Of a stretch of 36,291 nt of DNA, positions 1 to 7,487 are shown piece by piece (positions within the stretch are counted from its first letter, which is position 1; each line of letters opens with the position of its first letter). The notes under the pieces are model-generated. The model made no database searches, had not been told where the DNA came from, and saw nothing but the letters and a program-made list of their open reading frames with translations. The stretch covers positions 1-36,291 of the forward strand of contig NZ_FOAO01000031.1 of the NCBI RefSeq assembly GCF_900109665.1, written 5' to 3'. Source of the DNA: Blastococcus sp. DSM 46786 (lineage in GTDB: Bacteria; Actinomycetota; Actinomycetes; Mycobacteriales; Geodermatophilaceae). A program made the translations under genes and the position numbers.

Positions 1-102
1 GGTGGTGTCGACCGCGGCCGCGGTGTGGGTGTCGCAATGGGTGTCCACGCCACCGGTCACCTGGACCTGGTCCGGGGCAGTCTCTGGTGCGATGGTGGTC
101 AT
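1..102 (-). CDS. IS110-family transposase, N-terminal fragment cut by the window edge
   Basis: Reading leftwards from an ATG at 102, 34 codons are open to the window edge. The fragment contains the motif TGGVDTHCDTHTAAAVD, the start of the RuvC-like DEDD domain of IS110 transposases; the Asp of GGVDTH is the first catalytic acid of that family. A purine-rich ribosome binding site (gaggagg, six bases before the ATG) supports this start. The usual family sequence is VDTHKDTH, so Cys in place of Lys is a small variation. The DEDD remainder and the C-terminal Tnp_20 domain lie outside the window, so it is unknown whether the gene is intact. Confidence 0.8.
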   Translation of the reverse strand, partial: MTTIAPETAPDQVQVTGGVDTHCDTHTAAAVDTT

Positions 103-225
103 CGCCGTCCTCCTCGCTCGCAACCGACAGGGCGGCACGCACCGCCGGGCGAGCGGACAAGACAGTGATGGGTGCCTGCTGGCACAGGCTCCTATGAGGT
201 CACACCGCCAGGCTTGGTGAGTGCA

Positions 226-315
226 GCGGGCCCCGCAGCGACCGAACCGACAGATCCGGATAAAGACCCGAGGTCAGTCACCTGAAGGGTCAGGAACGGT
301 TGCTGCGGGGCCCGC
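226..315 (-). ncRNA. candidate IS110 bridge RNA hairpin
   Basis: Upstream of the transposase, 226-243 pairs with 298-315 (18 bp, one mismatch, core gcgggccccgcagc). Inside it a second stem forms from 265-269 with 287-291 and 271-274 with 280-283, closing a five-base loop (275-279). The two stems are separated by an asymmetric internal loop (244-264 against 292-297). IS110 elements are known to encode a structured bridge RNA in the non-coding end next to the transposase start, with guide sequences held in internal loops. Position and shape fit; function is inferred. Confidence 0.4.
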
Positions 316-345
316 CTACATCCTCACTGTCACCTGATCGACAGG

Positions 346-379
346 GGTCCTGGCTCAGCGTCGACGGCGAGCCAGGACC
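346..379. repeat. 11-bp perfect inverted repeat (hairpin)
   Basis: ggtcctggctc at 346-356 pairs with gagccaggacc at 369-379 around a 12-base loop. The half-site gagccagga recurs as a direct repeat at 389-397. It may be a terminator, a regulator site for the XRE gene, or sequence at the IS110 boundary. The sequence does not decide between these. Confidence 0.5.
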
Positions 380-417
380 ACACCGGGTGAGCCAGGATGA
401 CGGAGACCCGGGCGACC

Positions 418-444
418 CTTTGTATTAATGTTACGTTTCGTCGT
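418..444 (+). promoter_or_regulatory. AT-rich leader of the XRE gene, possible -10 region
   Basis: The stretch around 422-434 (gtattaatgttac) is strikingly AT-rich for this genome and contains TATTAAT, a plausible -10 element, about 16 bases before the ATG at 445. No convincing -35 box is seen. The mRNA would be leaderless or nearly so. Confidence 0.3.
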
Positions 445-711
445 ATGGGACGACAGCCGAAGTCCGAGGCGGACAAGGTGCACGACCGCATCGCGGTGCT
501 CCGGGCCGACCGCGGCGCGAGCCGGAAGGAGCTCGCGGACGCCGTCGGGGTCCACCCCCAGACGATCGGCTACGTGGAGCGCGGCGAGTACAGCCCGTCG
601 CTGGCCCTGGCCCTGCGCATCGCCCGCTTCTTCGACCTGCCGGTCGAGGCGGTGTTCTCGCTCGACCCGCTGCCCTCGCTCAGCGAGGAACTGCTCAGGA
701 GGACGTCATGA
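445..711 (+). CDS. small XRE-family helix-turn-helix regulator
   Basis: This 88-residue protein consists almost entirely of a Cro/C1-type HTH domain. The pattern RKELADAVGVHPQTIGYVERG is the two recognition helices, followed by YSPSLALALRIARFFDLPVEAVF, the helical tail typical of single-domain transcription regulators of the YozG/XRE type. I chose the ATG at 445; an upstream in-frame ATG at 397 adds 16 residues without domain character, and a GTG at 478 would give the shortest form. It overlaps the next gene by four bases (ATGA, 708-711). In this class the regulator often controls the co-transcribed membrane protein, which is the likely arrangement here. The ligand is unknown. Confidence 0.8.
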   Translation: MGRQPKSEADKVHDRIAVLRADRGASRKELADAVGVHPQTIGYVERGEYSPSLALALRIARFFDLPVEAVFSLDPLPSLSEELLRRTS

Positions 712-1212
712 GCATCTCCCCCGACCAGACCTACCTGGCCCGCACCTTCGACGACAGCCGCTACGACTGGGCGCGCAGCCGTCGCATCCGGCGCCGGGCG
801 GTGCTCGCCGAGGAAGCGCTGTTCGCCGCGCTCGTCACCGCGACGCTGGTGTGCGCCGCGTCGACCGAGGGCTGGTCGACGTGGTTCTTCGCCGTCTGGA
901 CGGTGGGGATGCTCGGCATCATCCCGCTGCACTCGGTGCTCAACGCGGGCATCCGCGGGGTGTTCGACCGGAGCGCCCGGTCCCTCGACGAGCACCAGCT
1001 GCGGCTGCGCGACCGCTCGTTCACCGGCGATGGCGTGGCCGGCGACGGCGATGCACTTCCTGGCGTGGAGCGGCGGCGTCACGGTGGTGGCGTTGAGCGA
1101 CCACGTGGCGCTGGCGCTCTGCCTCGGCTTCCTGCTGTGGCTCGCCGCCGGGCTGCTCTCCTACTGGCACCTGGCCTGGACCGCCCCCGACGAGGACGAC
1201 GCCGACCTGTGA
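708..1212 (+). pseudogene. small integral membrane protein gene with a one-base frameshift
   Basis: The gene starts with ATG at 708 behind a good ribosome binding site (aggagg) and overlaps the XRE gene. The first frame gives a charged N-terminus and two hydrophobic segments (roughly residues 38-53 and 62-80), then turns into arginine-rich nonsense after about residue 106. From 1027 another frame continues with clear membrane sequence (VALSDHVALALCLGFLLWLA, then a third or fourth segment ending WHLAWT) to the TGA at 1210-1212. Removing one G near 1026 restores a single protein of about 167 residues with about four membrane segments. Either the gene is broken or the base is a sequencing error. 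No family is recognised beyond membrane partners of XRE regulators. Confidence 0.65.
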
Positions 1213-1219
1213 CCCCCTG

Positions 1220-1279
1220 GGCAAAGGAAGCTTTACCTGCGCTCTCGGGCTTCGATCCGCAGGGATAGCTTCCTTTGCC
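1220..1279. terminator. bidirectional stem-loop between the membrane gene and ndk
   Basis: ggcaaaggaagct (1220-1232) pairs perfectly with agcttcctttgcc (1267-1279). An inner stem forms from cctgcg (1236-1241) and cgcagg (1258-1263). It lies exactly between two convergent genes, as expected for a shared terminator. There is no T-tract. Confidence 0.75.
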
Positions 1280-1286
1280 TACGGGA

Positions 1287-1697
1287 TCAGACGAGGTCGG
1301 GGAAGAAGAGCTTCACCTCGCGCGCGGCGGACTCGGGCGAGTCGGAGCCGTGCACGATGTTGTTCTGCACCTCGAGGGCGAAGTCGCCGCGGATGGTGCC
1401 CGGCCCCGCCTTCACCGGGTCGGTCGCGCCGGCCAGGGCGCGGAAAGCCTCGATCGCCCGCGGCCCTTCGACGACCAGCGCCATCAGCGGGCCACCGGTG
1501 ATGAACTCGACGAGGTCGGCGAAGAACGGCCGCTCACGGTGCTCGGCGTAGTGGGTCTCGGCGGTCTCCCGGTCCAGGGTACGCAGCTCGGCGGCGACCA
1601 GGCGCAGGCCCTTGCGCTCGAGCCGCGTGATCACCTCGCCGACCAGGCCGCGGGAGACGCCGTCGGGCTTGACGAGGACGAGGGTGCGTTCGGTCAC
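1287..1697 (-). CDS. ndk: nucleoside diphosphate kinase
   Basis: Ndk transfers the gamma-phosphate of ATP to nucleoside diphosphates through a phosphohistidine, balancing NTP and dNTP pools in the cytosol. The 136-residue protein has the family length. It starts [13 protein letters not shown], the classic N-terminal strand, and carries the active-site motif NNIVHGSDS with the catalytic His at residue 116. The GTG at 1697 is chosen because it gives the canonical N-terminus. The gene follows a DUF4233 gene with 11 bases between them. The order folC-DUF4233-ndk is conserved in actinobacteria such as Mycobacterium (Rv2447c-Rv2445c) and Streptomyces. Confidence 0.97.
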   Translation of the reverse strand: MTERTLVLVKPDGVSRGLVGEVITRLERKGLRLVAAELRTLDRETAETHYAEHRERPFFADLVEFITGGPLMALVVEGPRAIEAFRALAGATDPVKAGPGTIRGDFALEVQNNIVHGSDSPESAAREVKLFFPDLV

Positions 1698-1708
1698 GGG
1701 GCGGCAGC

Positions 1709-2116
1709 CTACGGGGTGGGCGTGGCGCTCCCGCCGCCGTCGGTGCGGTCCGGCGCCTCGACGGTGCCGAAGGCGGTCCCGATCAGCTCCTTGCGCACCT
1801 GCAGCAGGTAGGCCCAGATGAGCAGGAACGCCCCGGCGACGAACCACATGACCCCGTTGATCAGCCCGGTCGCCAGCAGGGGCACCTGCAGCGCCGTGCC
1901 GATCACCAGCCCGCGCGGACGGCGCTGGATCCCGCTGGCGAGGATCAGGACGAGGGCCAGCACGAGCAGCAGCGCGAGCAGCCCCCCGCCGAGCCCCTCG
2001 TCCGTCTGGGCGATGCCGCGGGGCACGAACAGCACCGCGATGCCCTCGAGCACCAGCACCGCGGCGGCGGCCCCGCGCAGGGCCTTGGCGGCGCGCGGCG
2101 GGTCGGCAGCGGTCAC
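1709..2116 (-). CDS. DUF4233 membrane protein
   Basis: This 135-residue protein has four predicted hydrophobic segments (about residues 15-32, 43-62, 68-84 and 87-105), with [19 protein letters not shown] and [20 protein letters not shown] the clearest. A short polar tail rich in Gly, Ser, Thr and Pro follows. Its place between folC and ndk identifies it as the DUF4233 protein always found there in actinobacteria; its function is unknown. The GTG start at 2116 overlaps the folC stop by four bases (2113-2116), so translation is probably coupled. Confidence 0.85.
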   Translation of the reverse strand: MTAADPPRAAKALRGAAAAVLVLEGIAVLFVPRGIAQTDEGLGGGLLALLLVLALVLILASGIQRRPRGLVIGTALQVPLLATGLINGVMWFVAGAFLLIWAYLLQVRKELIGTAFGTVEAPDRTDGGGSATPTP

Positions 2117-3465
2117 CGCGAGCCCCGCGCCATGAGCGTGCGCGCCTCACCGGCGGTGATCACGCTGCCGGTCACCAGCACGCCCGAGCCGCCGAGGGCG
2201 TCGTCCGGACCGGCCTCGGCCAGCTCGACCGCCTCGGTGAGCGCCTCGGGGAGCGCCGGCTGGACGCTCACCCGGTCGGCGCCGAAGACGTCGACGGCCA
2301 GGGCGCCGAGCTCGTCGGCCGGCATCGCGCGCGGCGAGCCGTTCTGGGTGACGACGAGCTCCGCGCAGATCTCCTCCAGCGCGGCGAGCATCCCGGCGAC
2401 GTCCTTGCCGTGCACGCAGCCGACCACGCCGACGAGCCGGGTGAAGTCGAAGGACTCCCGGATCGCCTCGACCGTCGCCCGCATGCCGGCCGGGTTGTGC
2501 GCGGCGTCGACGAGCACCGTGGGGCTGGTGCGCACCCGCTCCAGCCGGCCGGGCGAGCGCACGGCGGCGAACGCGGCGCGGACGGTCTCCTGCTCGATCG
2601 GCCCGGTCGCCGCGCCCGCGCCGAGGAACGCCTCGACCGCGGCCAGAGCCGTCACCGCGTTCTGCGCCTGATGGGCACCGAACAGCGGGAGGAAGACCTC
2701 CTCGTACTCGCCGCCGAGGCCCTGCAGGCGCACCTGCTGCCCGCCGACGGCGACCCGCCGCTCCAGCACGCCGAACTCGGTGCCCTCGCGGGCGACCACC
2801 GCCTCCACCTCCACGGCGCGGCGCACGAGTGCGTCCAGCGCACCCGGCTGCTGGTGGGCGAGGACGGCGATCGAGTCGGCGGCGATGATCCCGGCCTTCT
2901 CCCCCGCGATCGTCGCGACGTCGGGGCCCAGGTACTCCGCGTGGTCGAGGTCCACCGGGGTGACGACGGCGACGCGGGCGTCGGCCACGTTGGTGGCGTC
3001 CCAGGTGCCGCCCATGCCCACCTCGATGACGGCGACGTCGACCGGCGCGTCGGCGAAGAGCGCGTACGCCATGCCGACCATCACCTCGAAGAAGCTCATC
3101 GGGGTCTCCCCCGCGGCGTCGACCATCTGCACGTAGGGCGCGATGTCCTCGTAGGTCTCCACGAAGCGCTCGGCGCCCACCGGCTCCCCGTCGAGGACGA
3201 TGCGCTCGCGGATCGACTCCAGGTGCGGGCTGGTGAACCGGCCGACGCGCAGACCGAAGCCGCGCAGCAGCTCGTCGATCATCCGCGCCGTCGTCGTCTT
3301 GCCGTTGGTACCCGCCACCTGGACGACCGGCATCGCGCGGTGCGGGGACCCGAGCAGGTCGACCAGCGCCGAGATGCGGGTGAGCGAGGGCTCCAGCCGG
3401 CTCTCCGGCCAGCGGGCCAGCAGCTCCTTCTCGACCCGGGCCATGTCACCGGTGCTGCTGCTCAC
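2113..3465 (-). CDS. folC: folylpolyglutamate synthase / dihydrofolate synthase
   Basis: FolC adds glutamate to dihydropteroate and to tetrahydrofolates, using ATP, as the last step of folate synthesis and for cellular folate retention. The 450-residue protein shows the Mur-ligase-like ATP site [11 protein letters not shown] (about residues 50-60), [13 protein letters not shown], the central [13 protein letters not shown] segment, DHAEYLG and the C-terminal domain motif [10 protein letters not shown]. All are characteristic of the family and the length is normal. I use the GTG at 3465; an ATG seven codons inside is an alternative. It heads the minus-strand folC-DUF4233-ndk unit. Confidence 0.95.
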   Translation of the reverse strand: MSSSTGDMARVEKELLARWPESRLEPSLTRISALVDLLGSPHRAMPVVQVAGTNGKTTTARMIDELLRGFGLRVGRFTSPHLESIRERIVLDGEPVGAERFVETYEDIAPYVQMVDAAGETPMSFFEVMVGMAYALFADAPVDVAVIEVGMGGTWDATNVADARVAVVTPVDLDHAEYLGPDVATIAGEKAGIIAADSIAVLAHQQPGALDALVRRAVEVEAVVAREGTEFGVLERRVAVGGQQVRLQGLGGEYEEVFLPLFGAHQAQNAVTALAAVEAFLGAGAATGPIEQETVRAAFAAVRSPGRLERVRTSPTVLVDAAHNPAGMRATVEAIRESFDFTRLVGVVGCVHGKDVAGMLAALEEICAELVVTQNGSPRAMPADELGALAVDVFGADRVSVQPALPEALTEAVELAEAGPDDALGGSGVLVTGSVITAGEARTLMARGSR

Positions 3466-3486
3466 CCGGTCAAGGATGCCAGCCGC

Positions 3487-3957
3487 TCACCAGGCCCCGG
3501 CACGCCGCGGGGGTGGGCCGCCGACCACGCCACCACCCGCGTGCCGCCAGTCCCTGGGCGGCGCCGTCTCGACCACCCGCTTGCCGAGCGGGAACAGGCC
3601 GACGGCGGCCAGCTTGAACGAGGCGATACCGAAGGGGATGCCGATGATCGTGAGGCAGAACCCGATGCCCGCGATCACGTGCAGGAGGGCGAGCCACCAG
3701 CCGGCGACGAGGAACCACAGCAGGTTGCCGATCGCCGACGCGACGCCCGCACCCGGCGCGCGCACCGTCGTCCGCCCGAACGGCCAGACGACGAAGCCGG
3801 CCAGCCGGAACGAGGCGATGCCGAACGGGATGGTCACGACCAGCAGGCAGGCGATGACCCCGGCCAGCAGGTACGCCAGCGCGAGGATCCAGCCCTGGAG
3901 GACCAGCCAAACGAGGTTGAGCAGCAGGCGCAGCGTGTCCACGTCCTCTTCACGCAC
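3487..3957 (-). CDS. YccF-family inner membrane protein
   Basis: This 156-residue protein has two copies of the YccF (DUF307) unit. The first ends VTIPFGIASFRLAGFVVWPFGR and the second ends GIPFGIASFKLAAVGLFPLGKRVV, each preceded by a long hydrophobic segment (LVLQGWILALAYLLAGVIA; FLVAGWWLALLHVIAGIGF). The duplicated IPFGIA-S-F motif is diagnostic. The role of YccF proteins is not established. The Gly/Pro-rich tail is poorly conserved in appearance. The GTG at 3957 is used; a GTG five codons inside is also possible. It lies upstream of folC on the same strand with 21 bases between, and is divergent from valS, sharing the 65-base spacer 3958-4022. Confidence 0.88.
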   Translation of the reverse strand: MREEDVDTLRLLLNLVWLVLQGWILALAYLLAGVIACLLVVTIPFGIASFRLAGFVVWPFGRTTVRAPGAGVASAIGNLLWFLVAGWWLALLHVIAGIGFCLTIIGIPFGIASFKLAAVGLFPLGKRVVETAPPRDWRHAGGGVVGGPPPRRAGAW

Positions 3958-4022
3958 GACACCGGCGCAGCGTTCCCCGGCAGGGCGGAAGCCCGTTGCC
4001 CGCCCTTCCTAGGATGAGCGGC

Positions 4023-6623
4023 ATGGTTCCCGACATCGCGACCCCGGACACGACTGCCCCGGCTGCGACCGTCGGCGTACCCGACAAGCCGACCGTCGAC
4101 GGGCTCGAGGACAAGTGGATCGGTCGCTGGGCGGCCGAGGACACCTACGGCTTCGACCGCGACGCCGCGCTGACCGCGCCGCGCGAGCGGATCTGGTCGA
4201 TCGACACGCCCCCACCGACCGCCAGCGGCTCGCTGCACGTGGGGCACGTCTTCAGCTACACCCACACCGACATCGTCGCCCGGTACCAGCGGATGCGCGG
4301 CAAGCACGTCTACTACCCGATGGGTTGGGACGACAACGGCCTGCCCACCGAGCGCCGCGTGCAGAACTACTACGGCGTCCGGTGCGACCCGTCGCTGCCC
4401 TACGACCCCTCCTTCGAGCCGCCAGGAGACGCAGCGGCAGCGAAGTCGGACAGAGTCCAGCAGCCCGTCTCGCGCCGCAACTTCGTCGAGCTGTGCATGC
4501 AACTGACGGAGGAGGACGAGGCGGAGTTCGAGAAGCTCTGGCGCCGCGTCGGCCTGTCGGTGGACTGGACCAACGTCTACCGGACGATCTCGGAGTCCTC
4601 CCGGGCCACCGCGCAGCGGGTGTTCCTGCGCAACCTGGCCCGCGGTGAGGCCTACGCGCAGGAGGCGCCGACCCTCTGGGACGTCACCTTCCGCACCGCC
4701 GTCGCCCAGGCCGAGCTGGAGGACCGCGAGCGCCCCGGCGCCTACCACCGGATCGGGTTCTCGGGCCCCGACGGCCCCGTCTTCATCGAGACCACCCGGC
4801 CCGAGCTGATCCCGGCGTGCGTCGCCCTGGTCGCCCACCCCGACGACGAGCGCTACCAGCCGCTGTTCGGGACGACGGTCCGGACGCCGCTGTTCGACGT
4901 CGAGGTGCCGGTGGTCGCCCACCGCCTCGCCGAGCCGGACAAGGGCTCGGGCATCGCGATGATCTGCACCTTCGGCGACCTCAACGACGTCACCTGGTGG
5001 CGCGAGCTGCAGCTGCCGACCCGGGCGATCGTGGGCTGGGACGGCCGGCTGCTGGCCGACCCGCCGGCCGACGTCCCCGCCGGGCCGTACGCGGAGCTCG
5101 CCGGGAAGACCGTCTTCAGCGCCCAGCAGCGGATCGTGGAGATGCTGCGCGAGTCCGGCGACCTCGAGGGCGACCCCCGGCCGATCACCCACCCGGTGAA
5201 GTTCTTCGAGAAGGGCGAGCGCCCGCTGGAGATCGTCACCACCCGCCAGTGGTACATCCGCAACGGCGGCCGGGACGCCGACCTGCGCGACGCCCTGGTC
5301 GCCCGCGGCCGCGAGATCCAGTGGGTGCCCGAGCACATGCGGCACCGCTACGACAACTGGGTGGAGGGCCTCAACGGCGACTGGCTGATCAGCCGCCAGC
5401 GGTTCTTCGGCGTCCCCTTCCCGGTCTGGTACCGCCTCGACGAGGCCGGCGAGCCGGACTTCGAGAACCCGATCCTGGCCGCCGAGGAGTCGCTGCCGGT
5501 CGACCCGTCGTCCGACGTGCCGCCGGGCTTCGACGAGTCGCAGCGCGGCAAGCCCGGCGGGTTCATGGCCGACCCCGACGTCATGGACACCTGGGCGACG
5601 TCGTCGCTGTCGCCGCAGGTGGCCTCGGGCTGGGACACCGACCCGGAACTGTTCGCCAAGGTCTTCCCGATGGACCAGCGGCCGCAGGCGCACGACATCA
5701 TCCGGACCTGGCTGTTCTCCACCGTCGTCCGGGCGCACTTCGAGCACGGCACCGTGCCCTGGACGCACGCCACCATCTCCGGCTTCGTGGTCGACCCCGA
5801 CCGCAAGAAGATGTCGAAGTCCAAGGGCAACGCGACGACGCCGATCGACGTCCTGGAGCGGTACGGCACCGACGCGGTGCGCTGGCGGGCCGCCGGGGCG
5901 CGGCCGGGTGCGGACTCGCCGTTCGACGAGGCGCAGATGAAGGTGGGCCGGCGCCTGGCGATGAAGATCCTCAACGTCGGCAAGTTCGTGCTGGGCCTGG
6001 GCGCCTCGGCCTCGCTGACCGCCGACCAGGTGACCCAGCCGATCGACCGCGCGCTGCTCACCGGGCTGGCCGCCGTGGTGGAGGACGCCACGGCGGCGCT
6101 CGAGTCCTACAACTACACGCGCGCGCTCGAGGTCACCGAGGCGTTCTTCTGGTCGTTCTGCGACGACTACGTGGAGCTGGTGAAGTCGCGCGCCTACGGC
6201 TCGGGCGACGCCGCCATCTCCGCCCAGGCGGCGCTGGCGGTCGCGCTCGACGTCCAGCTGCGGCTGTTCGCACCGGTGCTGCCGTTCGCCACCGAGGAGG
6301 TCTGGTCCTGGTGGCAGACCGGTTCGGTGCACCGCGCGGCGTGGCCGGCCGCGTCCGAGCTGCCGGCCGACGGCGATCCGGCAGTCGTCGCGGTGACGGC
6401 GGCGGCGCTGGCCGCGGTGCGCAAGGCGAAGTCCGACGCCAAGCAGTCGATGCGGGCCGAGGTGGAGACGGCGACGGTCACGGTGGCGGCCGACCGGCTG
6501 CCCCTGGTCGAGGCCGGGCAGTCGGACCTCGTCGACGCCGGGCGCATCCGCACGCTGACCGTGCGTCCGGGCGAGGGCGAGCTCACCGTCGACGTCGTCC
6601 TGGCCGAGGTCGCCGAGAGCTGA
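4023..6623 (+). CDS. valS: valine--tRNA ligase, archaeal/rickettsial-type
   Basis: This class I aminoacyl-tRNA synthetase charges tRNA-Val in the cytosol. The 866-residue protein has the HIGH signature PPPTASGSLHVGH (HVGH at about 72-75), the editing/CP1 region with FIETTRPELIPACVALVAHPDD and GSGIAMICTFGDLNDVTWW, and KMSKSKGN (KMSKS at 596-600). PPPTASGSLHVGH and MICTFGD are typical of archaeal and Rickettsia-type ValRS; common actinobacterial enzymes read PPPNVTGSLHMGH and end in a coiled-coil arm, which I do not see here. The ATG at 4023 is preceded by AGGA at proper spacing; an in-frame ATG at 4014 is less likely. A stretch near residues 138-152 (GDAAAAKSDRVQQPV) looks like a local insertion with atypical codons. 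A strong stem-loop follows at 6655-6707. Confidence 0.95.
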   Translation: MVPDIATPDTTAPAATVGVPDKPTVDGLEDKWIGRWAAEDTYGFDRDAALTAPRERIWSIDTPPPTASGSLHVGHVFSYTHTDIVARYQRMRGKHVYYPMGWDDNGLPTERRVQNYYGVRCDPSLPYDPSFEPPGDAAAAKSDRVQQPVSRRNFVELCMQLTEEDEAEFEKLWRRVGLSVDWTNVYRTISESSRATAQRVFLRNLARGEAYAQEAPTLWDVTFRTAVAQAELEDRERPGAYHRIGFSGPDGPVFIETTRPELIPACVALVAHPDDERYQPLFGTTVRTPLFDVEVPVVAHRLAEPDKGSGIAMICTFGDLNDVTWWRELQLPTRAIVGWDGRLLADPPADVPAGPYAELAGKTVFSAQQRIVEMLRESGDLEGDPRPITHPVKFFEKGERPLEIVTTRQWYIRNGGRDADLRDALVARGREIQWVPEHMRHRYDNWVEGLNGDWLISRQRFFGVPFPVWYRLDEAGEPDFENPILAAEESLPVDPSSDVPPGFDESQRGKPGGFMADPDVMDTWATSSLSPQVASGWDTDPELFAKVFPMDQRPQAHDIIRTWLFSTVVRAHFEHGTVPWTHATISGFVVDPDRKKMSKSKGNATTPIDVLERYGTDAVRWRAAGARPGADSPFDEAQMKVGRRLAMKILNVGKFVLGLGASASLTADQVTQPIDRALLTGLAAVVEDATAALESYNYTRALEVTEAFFWSFCDDYVELVKSRAYGSGDAAISAQAALAVALDVQLRLFAPVLPFATEEVWSWWQTGSVHRAAWPAASELPADGDPAVVAVTAAALAAVRKAKSDAKQSMRAEVETATVTVAADRLPLVEAGQSDLVDAGRIRTLTVRPGEGELTVDVVLAEVAES

Positions 6624-6654
6624 TTCCCTGCACGCGGGGCCTGCCGCCCCGAGT

Positions 6655-6707
6655 GATGTGCGCCGAGGGCGCGTTCTCCCGCTGGGAACGCGCCCTCGGC
6701 GCACATC
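6655..6707. terminator. 22-bp perfect palindrome between valS and a convergent gene
   Basis: 6655-6676 and 6686-6707 are perfect reverse complements (arm begins gatgtgcgccgagggcgc) around a nine-base loop. It sits 31 bases after the valS stop and 12 bases beyond the stop of the convergent DUF1697 gene, so it should end transcripts from both sides. No T-tract follows. Confidence 0.85.
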
Positions 6708-6719
6708 GCCTCGGATCGT

Positions 6720-7247
6720 TCAGCGGGTGAGCTCGACGAGCTTGCGCACCGTGTTCCAGTTGCGGTTGGTGCCCGCGGTGCCGAGCAGCTGGGCCCAGGT
6801 TCGCTCGGTCCTGCGATCGCTCTCCACGCCATCGGGCCGCCAGACGTACACCTCGCGGCCTCGTGGCACGTACTGCCAGCCTTCGGTCGGCGGAAGTGCC
6901 GCCACGCGCTCAGGGTCGAGCGGCTGGGCGTAGAAGGTGACCGAGTAGCGCGCCGGGTCGGTGGCGACGTGGCCCAGCGGATCGGCGGCGAGCACCCCGG
7001 CCAGCTCCTCCGCCGTCCGGACGACGACCGGGACGTCGAGCGCGAATCGCTCCGCGATCGCCGCGGTCAGATCGGCGGCGAGCTCGGCCTCGGGCAGCGA
7101 GCTCTCGAGCAGCACGTTCCCGCTGGCCATGTGGGTGCGGACGGCGCCGTACCCGCGCTCGGCCAGGACCTCGCGCAGCCTGGGCATGGAGACGCGGCGG
7201 GTGGCGCCCAGGTTCACCGCCCGCAGCAGGGCCACGTACCGCGTCAC
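6720..7247 (-). CDS. DUF1697 family protein
   Basis: The 175-residue protein begins TRYVALLRAVNLGATRRVSM and continues LREVLAERGYGAVRTHMASGNVLLES, the conserved N-terminal half of DUF1697 proteins. It ends WAQLLGTAGTNRNWNTVRKLVEL, the equally conserved C-terminal motif (TxRNWNTVxKL). Length matches the family. Function is unknown; these are soluble proteins of about 180 residues spread through actinobacteria and firmicutes. The GTG at 7247 gives the canonical N-terminus; the open frame extends further upstream but without family sequence. Confidence 0.9.
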   Translation of the reverse strand: MTRYVALLRAVNLGATRRVSMPRLREVLAERGYGAVRTHMASGNVLLESSLPEAELAADLTAAIAERFALDVPVVVRTAEELAGVLAADPLGHVATDPARYSVTFYAQPLDPERVAALPPTEGWQYVPRGREVYVWRPDGVESDRRTERTWAQLLGTAGTNRNWNTVRKLVELTR

Positions 7248-7312
7248 CCCGTGGACGCTAGCGCCGCGTCGCGCCGATCCCCACCCGTCGCCACCTCCGC
7301 CCCCGCGAACCT

Positions 7313-7366
7313 CCGCCACCCGCGCCACCAGCGCCACCCGCGCCACCGGCACCACCGGCACCACCG
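7313..7366. repeat. 9-bp degenerate tandem repeat
   Basis: Six consecutive nine-base units of the form g-c-g/a-c-c-a-c-c-n (for example gcgccaccg, gcaccaccg) fill 7313-7366 in the gap between two divergent genes. The first unit is the most divergent. The array lies upstream of the chosen DUF1697 start and is treated as non-coding. Confidence 0.7.
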
Positions 7367-7368
7367 GG

Positions 7369-7425
7369 GCGTTGTCCCTCAGCGCGACATCCGGCCCGCC
7401 GGAATGTCCGCTCTCAGGGCAACGC
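7369..7425. other. long imperfect stem-loop upstream of the DUF559 gene
   Basis: gcgttgtccct (7369-7379) pairs with agggcaacgc (7416-7425) with one bulge. Inside, gacatccgg (7386-7394) pairs with ccggaatgtc (7399-7408) with one bulge and a four-base loop. It lies about 60 bases before the start of the plus-strand gene. It could be an attenuator-like leader or an operator; nothing decides. Confidence 0.45.
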
Positions 7426-7487
7426 CCGTGGGGTTGTCCACAGCTCAGGCCGCTCGACCCCGGCGTGGGCCGGCTGCCCCTCACGCT

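Larger units (their letters stand above)
1..345 (-). mobile_element. IS110-type element, left-end part (inner side off-window)
   Basis: This comprises the transposase start (1-102) and the non-coding stretch upstream of it. IS110 elements lack classical terminal inverted repeats, so the outer boundary cannot be read from this sequence. I place it near 345 only because a separate hairpin (346-379) and the leader of the next gene begin there. Confidence 0.45.

Noticed and set aside
2..220. Plus-strand open frame of 72 codons at the left edge
   Set aside because: It is antisense to the IS110 transposase start, which has a family motif and a ribosome binding site.
3834..6704. Very long open frame antisense to valS
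   Set aside because: It is a shadow of a GC-rich gene; its composition is Arg/Gly/Asp/His-rich and matches no family, while valS on the other strand is complete.
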